Both the position numbers and the translations under genes were made by a program. A DNA stretch of 64,000 bases from Lepidodermella squamata (lineage: Eukaryota; Gastrotricha), in the NCBI GenBank assembly GCA_047495785.1, contig JBLDXI010000013.1:4650001-4714000 (forward strand), read 5' to 3'. How positions within the stretch are numbered: the first letter of the stretch is position 1; every line of letters starts with the position of its first letter. The notes under the pieces are model-generated. The model was not told the origin of the DNA. It worked only from the letters and a program-made list of their open reading frames with translations, and ran no database searches. Shown here in pieces: positions 38,101 through 53,100 of this stretch.

Positions 38101-41100
38101 CAATCAAAGCAGTACTAGAGTGACTCTTCAATGCCGCGGAAGTGGCATGGAGCCGCGGATTGAGTTCGACCCGACTCTGGTCACCCTAGGCCCGATCTTA
38201 CCGCACAGCTACGGCGATGAAAAGGACGTGATTATTCGAAATCCTTGCCCTTTCCCGATCGAAATCTACAACTTGGAGCATGATAAGCAATATTTGCAAG
38301 ACGAGCAAATTTTGCGCTTAGTCCGCGGCTGGGATGCGAACAGTTTGTTGCTGCTACCCCCTAGACCGGCGGGGGACCGTTTACCGAGTGAATTGCTCGA
38401 GTATTATGACGATCATTTGCGCAAGTTGAGCGATGTTGAAAAGTCTGAATTTGAAGCGGCCATGTATGGAACGGCGCCGTCTTTGCCGTCGGCTGCTGCT
38501 ACGACGGCAACAGTCGTGGTTCCGCCTGAAGGATCGCCGACTGCTGACCGCGACGACGCTTTCATTATGCCGGGTGCGAAATCGGAAAAGGCCGATGCAA
38601 GCTCTGAAGGCAAGTTTTCTTAAATTTCGAGTTTTAACCACGGAAATGAGCAATTTTCTTTTAGGAATTCTAGCCATTCAAATTTTAGGTTGTCAAGTTG
38701 AAAGTTCTAAAGTTTCAATTCTTATTTTGAATTCAATATTATTGAAAAATTTGAAATTTTAACTTTTTAAAACACGAAATTGTTGGTTCAAAAATTTGAA
38801 TTTTTTTACAATTGACCACACTTTCGAATATTGATATTTTCAAGTCGCTTTTAAGTTGTTTGTTCGTCGTGAATTGGGACATGTAAGTAACAAGACGAAT
38901 TTTGCTCTATCGAAATGGCGCGTTTCAATCGAAATTTATGTTCAAAAACATTCGGGGCTTTTTGGGGGTGAATAAAACACGGAGAAAAAGGCTGAATTTC
39001 GCAATTATTTATTTATTTATATTATTAAAATTTACAAAGTGAGTAATAATTGAGCGATTATTTACACAAGCGTTTGATTAGGAAGTAGAGAACAATGATA
39101 GCGAAGTTAACGTAAATTTTCGGAGCAACGATTCGAAAGCTGAGTTTGATTTCGTAGATTCGATTTTCGTGTTGCTGATCGTCGAAATTCGCCAATTCGT
39201 AATTGATTTCGATCGTTCGACTGATCAAGTGACCGCCTTGCCAAATTAGCGGCACATCCGGATTTAAAGCCGGGTGAAAATCATCCACAATGCGGCGAAA
39301 TTCTGCACCGATTTCTTGCAATATCTGAAAAAATTATAAATTCATAATTTGAACAAAATTATGCAAACAAATTACCTGAATTGGCGAGAATTGGCCGTCA
39401 TTCATTTTTGGTTGATGATGCGTGGTAATTAAGCTAGTTAATTTTGCGCGTTAATTAACGATGTTGCACTTGCGGCACAAATAGCAATAAATGAGCGCTT
39501 TATAGTCATTGCTTTACTCTTATGCATCCGCATATACCAAGGTATGTGAAACAATATATGTACTAATAATATCAATGTTATTAGTAATTGAATCACGTGC
39601 TAAGTGGTTAATTAGTTGAGTCTCTCGAAGCAAAATAAAAGCGGCCAGGGTGTCGTAAAACTTAACGATTTTGCGCGTCAAAGGTGCGCACCGGCTCGTA
39701 AATTAGGCGCGGTTTAATTGCCGTCCAATAAAAGTGTCGACCGCCTCACTTTTTTGTGTACTCGCTTACCTGTCGCAGGCGCCGGATCGACGGGTCGTAA
39801 ATCATTATCCGCGTTTATTGCGTTGCCAGGTGTTGCGAGGCGTCAGGTGCGCTCTTCAAGACATTGTACTCAAGTCAAGGATTATTGACCTGCCAATAAG
39901 GACTCGCAGAGAAGAATCATAAATTTCTCACTCCATTAGCCTATTTTAATAGTTTACAGATAAACAATAAAAATTGGACAACTTGTGACTGTCGTAGTCA
40001 ATAGCGATTGCCTTTTATGATGTCACCTGCAAAATTGACATTAATAGAAGGAGTCGTAAAATAGATGAGAGACTAACTCGTGAAATTGGAATTAATGATT
40101 AATTGAGACGAGAAGATATAGAAATGACGGGAAACAGGAAAGAAAAATAATTTCTGTATCAGACCGAAAAAGTCTGTAATCAACTCGGACTTTCAAGACA
40201 GATGTAGTTATAGCGTGTCCCATAACTAACGCTAGCAAAGATGGTACACGGAAAAGGGTTCAGAAACTAAAATGAGAAAGGAATGGCCAGAAAAATTCGA
40301 AAAATTCAAAAAATCACGAGAACAGTAATCAATTATGTCACGTTTTGGGATTAAAAAAAGTCAGGAGAAATTGGGTCCAACCGGGTAAAATACCGAAAAT
40401 TACCGAACCTATTACCGTCGGGGGTTTCCAGGTTTTCTTCGGTATTTTCGGTATTTCTTCGGTTAAATCGCGATAATATTCTCGTGGTAGGTTTAATTTA
40501 AAATAATTAGTTGAATTTCCAAATTTAAAAAGTTGTTGCGCTACTTCTGGGACACGCTCTGTATTAACGTTATAGGTATTGAAGAGTAAAAATGTTTGGA
40601 AATTTGTTAATAATTCTGAGTCCTTTTCGACAAAAGATGAAGTATTTTTTTAATACCTAGAAATTTCCATTTTAAAATTCAGAATAAAAATGGTCAGCCA
40701 AACTGATTAATTTTTTTCGATTTTATTTATTGCCGGTATTACTCTCTAAAAATCTTATTTTTCTACTTACAGAAGTCATGAAAGACGTTGGCGAGTTGGA
40801 ACTGACCCCAGTAACGCGATCGATCGCGCGTTACCTTGGCATCGACCTGTCACCGGAAGGCCGAACGGCCCGAAACCGGCGCGGCATAACCATCGTAATC
40901 AACGGCCCGCCAAAATCCGGCAGGTCAACCCTGGCGCAACAGCTAGCCGCCAACTACAACGGCGCGTTGCTAACAATCGACGGCGTTGTGACGGAAGCAA
41001 TCATCCGTGGCACAACCCCCGCGGCCATTCGAGCCCGTGAAATGTGCCAGGAGGCGGCTAGGCGGCGATTGGAGGAAATTCGTGCCGCTGAAGAGGCCGC

Positions 41101-44100
41101 GCAACAAGCCGCGATGCTAGCCGAGGGTGTTTTATTACCCCCTGGCCTGCCCGGTCAGAGTAAGGACGCCAATCTCGGCCACGGCCACGGCAACCTGCGA
41201 AAACCGTCCAGTTTAGCCGATCAGCGAAAACCAGCCCGTGGCGGCCAGCAACAGGCGCAACAAGCTCAACAAGCCCAACAGGCTGAGCAGCAGATCATTC
41301 AAGCCAGCGCCTTTGCCCCCGAGCCGCGTTTTCTCGATGTCCCATCCGAGGTTGGCGGCGATTCTGGCCTGATGTCCGTTATTCTACCCGAAGATATGCT
41401 GATCGATATTTTGAGCGAGCGATTTCAGAGCGTTGATTGCTACGAAGGCATGATTATCGATAGTTTGGACACCCTGTTTCTGCCGACTCCTCTCCACGCC
41501 AGCCTATGCATTCTCAAGGCCTTGAATAATCGCAAATATCTGTATTTTGTCACGCTGAAGTTGGACATGTTGACGCTGAAAGAACGCGAGCGAAAGGTCA
41601 AAGAAGAACAAGGTAATAATTTATCAATTATTTAAAAAAAATTATTGAATTTTGAAATTTGAAATTGTATTCAAAAAATATTAATTTCAAAATTTTTCAA
41701 AATACCGAATTTTATCAACATTTTTCGATTATTTTATAGAAAAATTGGATAAGGAACGCGAAGAACTGGAGCGAAAATGGCTTGATGAAATGGATGAAGA
41801 GGAGTATGAATTGTTGACTCCAGAAAAACGAGCCGAAGTCGACTATAAGCGGCTGTGTATCAAACGTGAGCGAATGCAACGTGAGCGTGAAGCTGCTGAA
41901 ATCGAACGGCAAAAGCGTGAGGCCTTGGAGGCCGAGCAACGGCGACTCGAAGAAGAAAGGTTTGAAAATTTATAAAACAAAATTTTAAAATGCGATTAAA
42001 ATCTCATTATAAAATCGACATCTGATAGAGATGACAGCAGGCAAGTGACGCATTTCTCTTTCAGTTGACATGAATTTTTATTTCGGATTTTTGAAATCAC
42101 CATCTCATTTACTGCTTGAAATGTTCAATAATTTGTTTTCTAACCCTGATCCTCCTTTCAATAAACGAAATTTCCGATGATTTTTAGAAATGCCAAGAAG
42201 AAGAAAAAGCCCGGAGAAATTGCGGCTAAGGACCCGAAAGCAGGAGCCGCTGCACCCGGAGCACCCGGCGCCAAGAAACCCGGCGAGCCCCCGGCTAAGG
42301 ACGCAAAAGATCCGAAAGATCCGAAAGAAAAGGACAAAGATAACCGCGATAGCAAGGCTGGTAAGCGAGACGAGCCGCCCAAAGCTCCCCCAGGAGTCAC
42401 CCTGACGAAACCTGGAGAGCCTCTGAAGGGCCAGCTCTCCGTTCAACCGGGTGCCACGCCGGGTACTGATAAACTCCAGATACCAGGTGCGTCGGAGGAA
42501 GATGATAAGAAGAAGAAGAAACCAGTCCCTGGTAAGGGTGAAGAGGCCGCTGTGGTAATGGGTGACCAGGCGCCCCCAGTCCCGGAGCCACCGAGCCCAG
42601 CCGAACAGGCGCTGATCGCCCGATTCCGGTGTTTCGACCACTTTCTGCCTGAAATTTGCGACTTACTCGACCAATGGGATAGGTCGACTTTGACAGCCAT
42701 CCATATGGTCCCAACTATGGACGGCGATCACGACCACCCGCCATCAGCCGCTCAACCTGTCCGGCGTAACAAAGGTGGCCGGCAAGACCCGAAGGAAAAA
42801 GATTCCAAAGAAAAAGAGAAAGAAAAGGACAAAGACAAGGATAAGGATAAGGACAAGCATGACAAGCATCGCGGTACCGGGGCTAATACCACAGCTGATC
42901 AAGCCGCCTCAGTTGCCGATCGCCAACATGCAGAGGTAAGTAACACATTTTTTGACCTGGATATAGACAATTGCTAAAAAAATCGCTATTAATCATAAAA
43001 AAATTCGAAAAAATACAAAATGTCAGAAATTAGGTCATTTTTTTATGATTGATAGCGATCATCACAAACCAGTTTGCCGTTAATTTTAATATTTCATTTT
43101 GTTTTCATTTACAAGCTTGAAATACCAAAGTTGCCTAAACGGCGTCAAAGTGTGATGTCCGTAGAAAATCCGCTTTCTTATAGAACGGTTTTACCCTCAC
43201 CCGTAATAACGGTATAATACCTATATTTGATGATTTTTTAAAAATATTAGTCCGGCGTGCTTACATTATACTATGGATTTTTATTAGTCTATTTACAAAA
43301 ATTTCGCACGTATTTGTCTGCTTTTACCTGTACTTTTTACAAGCTTTTTGGATCTCATGTCTTTGGATCTGGATTGAACCTGCAACTTTGTGTGCTTTAA
43401 AAACTAATTTTTCATTTTTTAATTGATTTTTTTTTTATTTTTTCCCACAGAGCCGTATTGATGACTACAACGAGGCTAGTAAATCGAGTAGCCAGCATAC
43501 TGAAATTGGAGTACCTAATGTGGTACTCGATTGCGGCCTCGAGCCTCACCCAACGGTTGAAAAAGTGACAACGGCCGGTAAAATGCCGACCCGCCAGGAA
43601 ATTTTGGACGGCCTCGGAATCGGAAATAAAGGCCCTCCCATCCCACCACCTGTTGTCCTGAGCGTGGTGAATTATCCTATCAAACGAAAACCGCCACCAG
43701 CTGAGTTCGATCTGCACTACACCTTTGTCCAAATTCCGGGTATGCCTGGTTCGGATTTGACCCTGGATGCCGAGGGTCGGGGGTCAGATTCGGTTAGCAT
43801 GGCGGCTACTGAAGCGCCAACTGCGCCTTCAACTCCGCCGAAATCGCGCCGAGAAACTGCGAAGGATAAGGAAAAGAAGGGCAAAGATGATAAGGAGGAA
43901 AAAGTAAAAACTGGCAAGTCCGATAAAGATTCGACCAAATCAGGCGATACTAAGGACAGCAAGAAAGGTTCGATTTCTTTTTAATTGATTTTTTTTTGTT
44001 TATGAAATTATTTATCGGGAAGGCTATACAGCTGTTTCGCATTCATCTTCGCTGACGTCGATTGAGACGTCAGCAGATGAAGCAGGTAAAAATAATTGTA

Positions 44101-47100
44101 TAAGAAGCAGATGGCATGAAAATTACTCACCCGCATGAAATTTTAGAAAAATCACGGAAAATTCAGAAAAAACTCGGCATTTTCCCCCTTTCATAAAAAT
44201 TGAAAAATTCGAGAAAACACAGTACCTGTAACTTGCATGAATTTTTATTAATTATTTGTGAATACATTTAATTTATTTTTCAATTCATTTATTTTAGGAA
44301 CAACTTCAACCGGGGCTGCTGCTGCGGGTAAGAAAGCCCGAGGAAGGGCGACTACCGTCTCGCCCCCACCTGGAGCTGATGGCGCCGATGGTACTATGAC
44401 TGGTGATTTGGAGGGCGGTGGAAATCGCGGTATCCCTGTCACAAATTTCAGGTGGATCATTCCGCCAAAAGGCGAAGCTGTGATGCGGTAAGTAAAGCCT
44501 AAAATGGTCAGAATTAGGAAAAAAAATGAATTAAATCGGAAATTTCAATTTTGAGTTTGTTCTTCGGAATTTGAAAATTTGAAAATCGAAACTTCAAAAT
44601 TCGAATTTAAATTATTGACATTTTTTTGATTGCTTTGAAAAATTCGGAAAATTGACAATTCAATTTTTTTAAATTTAAAAATTGATCTAATAATTCTATA
44701 AAATTTGTATTTTTTCTTCAGAATTCACTTCCATAGCGATGACACTGGCCAATTCGATCAAGTCTACAATTTCGAAATCATGGGCACATCCCGTAAATAC
44801 CAGCTATTCTTACGCGGAATCGCCTGTTTCCCAAGCATCTGCAAAGAACCACGCGTTCTATTCCCGAATCGCAAAAAGAACCGCGCCAAGGACGAAATCG
44901 TGTGTAAAAAGTACGTCATACAGGAGGAGCTATTCGACTTTGGCCCGTTGCTGATCGGTAAATCGCGCGATGGCTTCAAAGACGCAAGCCGTTTCCCTGA
45001 AAACAGTTCAACTTTCGTCATCATGAACAACAAATCAATCGACGCCGAATGTACTTTCTGCTTCTTAAACGACGCTAAGGGCGATATTTTCCTATTAAAT
45101 CCGCCTCAAATGACGTTGAAGCCGAACGAGCAGCAAGAGTTGAAGGTATGGGCCTTCCCGAGAACAGTCGGTGAATTTGAGGACACCCTGGTTTGCTGTG
45201 TCCGGGAGAACCCGGAGCCTGTTACGTGGAAGCTGCGCTGCTTTGGCGCTAGGCCTGAGCTAGAATTGGACAAGAAATTGCTGGCGTTCGAGAAAATTCT
45301 ACTTTTCCGAAAGGAGACAAAATCAGTCACCCTGCGTAATAAAACCTTGATACCAGTCGCGTGGAGGTTAACCGGCCTCGACGCCCTGGGTGACGATTTT
45401 TCAGTCGCCTCAGACTCCGGAATCATCCAGCCGCGATCTGAATACCAGCTTCATTTGCATTTCAAAGCATCCCGCCCTGTTATTTTACAGAAAAAGTACA
45501 TCCGCATCGAAATCTCTGATGCGGAAAACGTACTCGGCGTCATCCAAACCGAGTCGATTCAGGTCCAGGCCGAGTGTTACGACGTAGCCCTGGATTTGAT
45601 GTTCCCGAAAGAGCGGGGCGGTCAAGATTACTTGGATTTCGGGACGCTGCGGGTCAATGCGGAAGACAAGCAGCAGTTGACGTTGAAAAATCGCGGAAAA
45701 TACGAATTTCAGGTCCTTTTCGACCTAGTTCAACCCGAGGGCGTTAAAATGCCTGATGTTAAATCGCTGTTCCAAATCATCCCAGCGCATGAAACACTAC
45801 CGGCAACGGCTTCGAAGACAATAACCGTTGTTTTCTGCCCGAAACAAGAGGTCAAAATTTTGGATGCGCCGATAATTAAATGCTACATCAAGGAGCCAAG
45901 TCAACCGGAACAGAGCCAGAAAATCGGTGAAATTACGATCAAAGTCTCAGGCCGGTCGCTTTACTCGAAATACCGCCTAACCCCATCGACTGATATCAAT
46001 TTTGGCACGTTGTTGGTCAACGCAAGGAAATCAACGAAATTCACGATTGAAAATACGGGCGAATTCGAGTTTAAATACACGATTTTTTCGGTGTCGCCCA
46101 AGGCGCCGGCTGATGCGAATAAACAGGCGGCGAATGCGGCGCAAAAAGCTGGCCGGGGCCTGGCGTCGCGTGTTTCGTCGCGAAGTATCAAAGATGGAAC
46201 GGTGACTGGCAGTGTTCAGGCGATTGATAAGTCGCAGTTGATAACTCAGACGAGATTGGCCGTGGATATGTTCACGATTGCGCCTGGTTTCACGTCGACG
46301 CCGATTCCGCCGAATTCTTACCAGGAAATCACTGTCGAGTGCCTGGCTGACCGGGAGGGAAAATCTGAAACGGTTTGTGCTGCTTGAATTTTAAAATGGC
46401 AAATTCATTTTGATTAGTGAAGTCATCATTCATAGTTGTAGCCGGTTTAAATTGAATTAGCTTGACGCTCAACATTGGAAAGAAGCATCAGATCGCTCTT
46501 GTGATGAATGTGATCTTTGCTGATTTTGAGTCATGGATACCTTGAATGGTTTCCACCTTTTTTCGACAATCTCTGTAAATTTCGCGCAAACTTGAACGCG
46601 GTAAATTTCACTTTACGAGATGCACACGGCAAGCATTTTACTGAAATACTATATTCACTCGGATCATAGGTCATAGGTATATTGAATATTTCCCAACACC
46701 ATCAAACATGATAAGCTTGGCGAAAATTCCTGACTCTAAAACCCCACTCTGGTTTCCTCAAAGCGAGAGTTAATAGCCGTACTCATTATTTCATGCAAGG
46801 CTTGCTCCATATTTAACGGCCTCCTTTAATGTTTCCTTTAATGGCCAACTGGGGGTTATCAGGGCTACCGTCGAGTAAGAGACGGGCTGAGGGTTCCTCG
46901 AGTGAGAGCCTTGCAGAGGGTTCATCGATCGAGAGACGGGCAGTGGGTTCCTCGAGTGAGAGCCTTGCAGAGGGTGCATTCCAAGCGGCCCGGATGGAGC
47001 TTGCTGGATTAGCGCTCCACACTGCTACTGCTGCCTGAGAGTATCAAGTAGTTTTTGCATTCGAACTGAGCCCTATCAGCTAAAGAAACTTACTATAAGC

Positions 47101-50100
47101 AGCATTGCATCCAAGACCTTGTTCATTCTACTAGAAGTGGGTAAACGGGAAATAATATTTTAGATAATGAAGCATGCATAGCATACCTCCTAATTTATAG
47201 GCCGAGCCGATTCAACTTTGCATCTGTATAAACTTTTCAGATATCTCCCGTGAAATTCACGTTTCGTTCATGTGAAATCAACAAGGGGTGAAACGGAAGG
47301 CTTAGCGTCAGTTAGCATACTATTTACATTTTACATTGTCAAATTATCTGACGCAAAACAATTCTCTTGACCTTTTCGAACTCAAAATAATTGCTGTAAA
47401 ACAAATTCTTCTTAATTATTTAAGTGCATGTAAATTATATACGAAAATTAGAAATATAATGATCATGCTTATAACATTTTCTCAAAATTTTGAGCGTTTA
47501 CTTCCGTTATCATACGGCTCCTTTCAATGTTTACTCAAGATTCTTGTAAAAAATTTCTTCCTGACTAGAAACGTTCTACTTGCGTTGCTTATGCGCGTTT
47601 TTCGCACTGAGAAGCGCGATATATTTCGCCTCTGTTAACCCAGCTCCTTTCAATATTTACTTAAGGGTCTGATAATACATCCGCTGTAAGTCTCTGCCGT
47701 TGATGACAATATGCTTATGCATGTACAAAATTGATAATTAAATTAATTTTTAATTGTGAACTTTGAACTTAGACAATTTTTTCCATTTCAGACCCTCCTG
47801 ATCGAGATAACCGACCGCGACCCTGGCAACAACCCCGGCGGTATCCCGTACCGCCTCGTTGCCGAAGGCTGTGCGCCAACCATCAACAATTCCGACTACC
47901 GGGACGTTTTCGAAGAGCACACAATCATCAAAAGCATCATGGGCTGGCAGAGCCTACTGCGGCCGCACATGGGCCTCGCCGAGTTCGTCGGCGGCGTGTT
48001 CGGCGAGAGCGAGAAACGCTTCGTATTCCCGCCGGTTCTCGTCTCGAAACGCGCGACAGCTCGGTTCAAGCTATCAAACAACAGCCGAGTGCCGTCAGAC
48101 ATCGCCATCGCAGTTCGGCCGGTCTCAATGACGCAAACCACGTCGTCGAAGCACAGTCAGGCCGCCGCAGCCGCTGCCGCGAAAATCGTCGATGTTTTCG
48201 ACGTCTCCCCCGCCCGGGCTCAGATCCCACCGAAAGGCAGCGTCTACGTCGACGTTTCATTCAGCCCAGCGGCTATTCATCAGTACATGGCTGTGTTCGA
48301 GGCGGGTCTCGAGGGGGCGAATGCCGCTAAATCCGTCCCACTTAAATTCGATATAATGGGCGAAGGTCACCTGCCGCGAGTCTCAGTGATAAAACCGACG
48401 ATTTTGAATAAACGAGGCCAACCCGCCTTAATTTTCCGCCGGACGCTGCTAGGGTGTTCAGACGAGGCGACGTTCGAGTTGTCTAACGACGGGACTCTAC
48501 CATCGAAAGTCACGATCGATATAACCGACCCAGTCTCGTGTTTCCGGGTCGAATCCCTCCAACCGACCCCGTTGGAAATTACCGAAATCACCGATGATTC
48601 ACCCCCAGTTACAGCCCTGAAGACTAAAGCGATAACTGAGACAGTCTTAGTCGGAAAAACAGCGTTGTATAAGGTGATTTTCTCGCCAACCAGCGCTGTT
48701 CGTTCGATAGGCGGGGTGCGAATTCGTGTTGAAGATAACCCGTACGAAGACACGGTTATCCAGCTGATCGGCGAGTCCTACGACGAGCCGGTTTCACTCG
48801 CGAATGTTCGCAGCGCCCTAGGCATCACCGACGCGCCGCCGCCCCCGCCGCCGCCACCTGCGCCGGGTGATAAAAACGCCGCGGCGGCGGCTGCGGCAGC
48901 GAACCAGGCCAACTCGGCGCTGCGTGAAATCGACGAGCGTTCGGAGCCTGTCCGGAACCAGGTCATGAATTTCGGCGACACAAAACTCAACGAACCGTCG
49001 ACTCTAACGTTTGATATCGTCAACAAATCTGACCAGTTCATTCGATTCGTCTGCCCGGACCATCCGCATTTGAAATTTTCGCCCCATATCGGGCATATTG
49101 CGCCGAAAAAATCGAAAGAAATCAGCGTGACGCTGTACGTCGAACAGCCGGTCACGCATCGTGAGGTCGTAGTACCGATCAAATTTTCGCGAATTGTCCC
49201 CGAAAATGCGGACTTGTCGCTAGATTGGGATGATAAGAAAAAGCTGGTTCGCTGGGTCGAATCAACCGCGGCCCGGGTCCCGGGTGCGAAGCGTAAGGTC
49301 ACCGAAGCGGAACCTGAACCGCCGTACAGCGACGTACCTGAGAGTAATAAAAACCTTGACCTCCGCGTATCGGCTATCGTCCAATACGCGAAAATTAAGT
49401 GTGAGACGAAGCAGATTCATTTCAAGGACACCCTGATGTTCCAAACCCGGGTTGTTGAGGTCAAGGTGTCTAATGCGGGTGACGTGCGGGCGCATTACAA
49501 CTGGGTACTTGACCTACCCTCCCGGCCAGCTACCGACCCGGCTGAGATAATGCCAATGTCGCGACCTGTGACCCCGAGTATCATGACCCCGCGACCTTTC
49601 AGCGGAAATCGGTTCTTTTTAGACGTCAACGGAGCTGCGGCGATTGAGACACCCTGGACGGCTCTTGACATGTCGACACCTTCGTATGACCCGTTTGTTG
49701 TCGAACCACCGTTCGGGAGTATTGAACCGAATCAGAGCCAGGTGTTTAAAATCAAATTCGCCCCGCTTGACCTGGGCGATATTTCCGGAAATATCCAACT
49801 CCATGTGTCAAACGCGAATCCTGAAAACAGAATTTTCCACACTATCGCGGTTAAGGCGAGGAGTTTACTGCCGTGGTGTCACTTCGAGTTACCAGATTCT
49901 GAGTATTTAGTCAAGCGGAACGTTGAGCTACCCGGGCCCCAGGGTCGACCGCCCGGCACCAAGCTGGACCCTAACACCCGGGCGATTGAGTTCAGCGTAG
50001 TCGGGGTCGGACTTACTACAACGAAAATTTTCTCGGTTTTGAACCCGACGAATAAACGGTACCACTTCGAATGGGTCAACGACGATATGGATGACCCGAA

Positions 50101-53100
50101 ACGGGTGCCTTGTGTCACCTGCCGCACCCCACATGGCATCATCGGGCCGGGTGAAAAGGTCCATATGCAGTTCGATTTCGTGTCGAATGGCATTGGGCTA
50201 TTTGAATCTTTCTGGAACTTCGCGATTCGGGAATTGAACATCATTGTCCCGTTCGTAGTCGTGGGTGAGGTCGCGGATCCTCGGGTGATTTTCGCTCAGA
50301 CCCAGGTTAACTTCAAAAACATGTTGGTCGGTTATGAGGCGAATGAAACCGTTGAATTGGTCAATATGGAAACCGCCCCGTTGGCTTTCACCGTCGATCC
50401 GAATACTGTCTTCACGCAAGGCTTCGCTGCGAAATTGGAGGTCGACCCCATGAGTGGGACGATCCCGGGCAAGGGTGTTGTGCCGATCAGGGTGACGTAT
50501 CGCCCGGCATCTGAAATGGCGGTCAACTTCAATGTTTCGGTGAAAATCGAGCATAAAGTTATGCCGGTCACGCTCAATGTTAAAGCTGAAGGCTTCACGA
50601 TGCATGCGCTCGCGGCGGTTATCGATAATGCTGGAAATCGAACCGAACTCACGACGAAAGGCATCACTCAGGTCTGAAATTTTTCCAAAATATTTCTTTA
50701 AATTTTTTAGAATTTAATTTAATTTTAAATTTTAAATTTTGAATTTCAATTTATTTTCAAAAATTATCCGAAAAGAAATTTTAAATTTTCCTAGAACTTT
50801 GAGACAATTTTCAAATTTTTGGAGAAATTTTCATTAATTTTTGGAAATGTAATTTTTTTATAACTTTCTAGGTCAATTTTATGGAAGTTCAAATCAACGA
50901 GAAGGCCGTTCGAACCGTTTCGATCGTCAACAACGGAAAATTCAACTTCGCCTACCGCTGGGACACGAATTTCCCGAAAGTTTTCGCCGACGCCCTCACA
51001 GTTGAGCCCGCCGAGGGCATTATTCTAGCCCAGGGCAAGGGCGAGTGTCTCGTCAAATTTTGCCCGCGCCAGAAAATGGCCCTTCAAAAATGCGAAGCGC
51101 GCCTCGTTGTAGTCGACGGGCCGTCATTTGGCGTTCACTTCAGCGGATCAGCCCGCGAGCCCGGGCTCCACTTTTCGTTCATCGAACACGATTTCGGACC
51201 GTCCTTCGTGTTCAAACCCGGCCTTCCGCCTAAAACAGCCACGTTGACAATCACAAATCGCGATCAACGTGAGCATAGCCTCGAATGCCTCTACCAAACG
51301 ACACCGCATTTGGTACATAACATGGAGCAAGTCTACCTGGTAAAACCCGACCAAACGGTAGATATCGTTTTCAACTTCTACCCGCGCGAGGTTAGGAAGT
51401 ACACGGAGAAAATTGTCTTTGAAATGAACGGAATCAGCCAGCAAGTTGTGACCATCCGCGGCTCGGGCAGTGAGTTCAGCCTAGTCTGCGCCAACCCGAA
51501 GCAACGCCTCGTCAAATTAGGCGCGCTTAAAACCGGCGATTCAGTCAAGCGTGTCGTTCCGATAATCAATCAAACTTCGGTTGATTTGAAGTTTAAACTC
51601 AATCTAATCCCATCTAACGCGTTGTTGAAGAATTATTTGAGCCTAGACACGAAGAGTAAGAGCCTAGAGTTGGTTTTGAAGCCTCGCGAACAGCATAACG
51701 TTGAGGTTTCATTCTCGCCGCATAGCAGGGTGCCTCAATTTACGGAAGAGGTCGTGGCTGAGTGCATCGGAATCACGCAGCCGATTTTCGCCGTAACCGG
51801 GTGTTGCCAGGCTGTTGAAGTCTCGCTAGACATGGAGTACATTTCATTCGGCGCTGTGGTACTAAGATCCCAAGCTTCGCGGCGTGTCCTAATGCAGAAT
51901 AACGGCGATATCGGGGCGAAATTTGAATGGGAACAGGGAAAATTCTCGCCGAATTTTACCATGTCGCCCATGTCCGGGTATTTGACCCCGGGTATGTCTG
52001 TTGAGTTGGAAGTCACCTACCACCCGACTTCAACCACCTTGGAATGCCGAGTTGATAAGGCGAAGTGTATCGTCGAAGGTATGAAAAAGCCGTTGTCTAT
52101 GACGCTAACTGGTAGTTGCGTTCAAATGCCTGTCCCTCAACGTGAATCTATCCATTTTTCGACGGTTGTTCGACAAAAGGAGACTAAGCCGTTGCTAATC
52201 GGAAACCGGACCAATCAACTATGGACGCTGAGGCCTGTTATCGAGGGTGAGTACTTCAGCGGCCCGGAGCTGGTGGTTGTCGAGCCGCAGCAGAATAAGT
52301 CGTTTGAAGTCAGCTATCAGCCGCTGACCATGACAACCGAGGGCAAGAAGCATACCGGGTCGATATTTTTCGCCACCCCAGACGGCCAGGGTCTGTTGTA
52401 CACCGTTACCGGGTCGGCTGATCCGCCTAAGGTGTCTGGTCGGATCCAGCGGGAGGTTCCGTTCAAAACTCAATATGTCGAAGTGCTGCAGGTTGAGAAT
52501 TGGTTGAAGCGGCCGCAGAGGTTTAAGATGAAGATGGAACCGATAAAGCCGGATAAATTGGACCCGGGTACGACAATCAAGGGCTTGGACTACATCGATG
52601 TGCCGGGTCTGGTGAAGAAGGACTACCGTCTCACGTTTTTCGCGTACAAGGAAGCGACTTACCTGGTCAAGGTAAGCGCAATTATTCTGAATTTTACGAT
52701 TTGTTAAGGTCTAAAATTGAGCAAAATGAGAAATCCAACATGCATTGGATTGAATTAAACATGTAGAAAATAAAAAATCAAAAGGATTCAAAAAAGGATC
52801 AATCTAGGATTTAAGTCACACTCGTTATCGGGATTCCAAAATTAGATCAAAGAGATCAAAAATAGCGAACTTGTCTTAATTTTTGAAAAATCGATGAATT
52901 TTCAGCAGATATTAAATGGAACAGAAACAAGAAAATGTGAAAATTTGGGAAAAATTCCAATTATTCCTAAAAATTACGCCAACATTTGGGATTTTCATAA
53001 AAATTTTCAAATTTCGAACTTTTCAAATAAATTTAATTGAATGTTTAATCCTATGATGTTGCAGCTAAAAAATGTCTAAATTTTCCTCTAGAAATATTTT

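Noticed and set aside
42105-42641. Minus-strand frame of 178 codons opposite HYDIN Lys/Glu-rich exon
   Set aside because: Shadow of low-complexity coding sequence.
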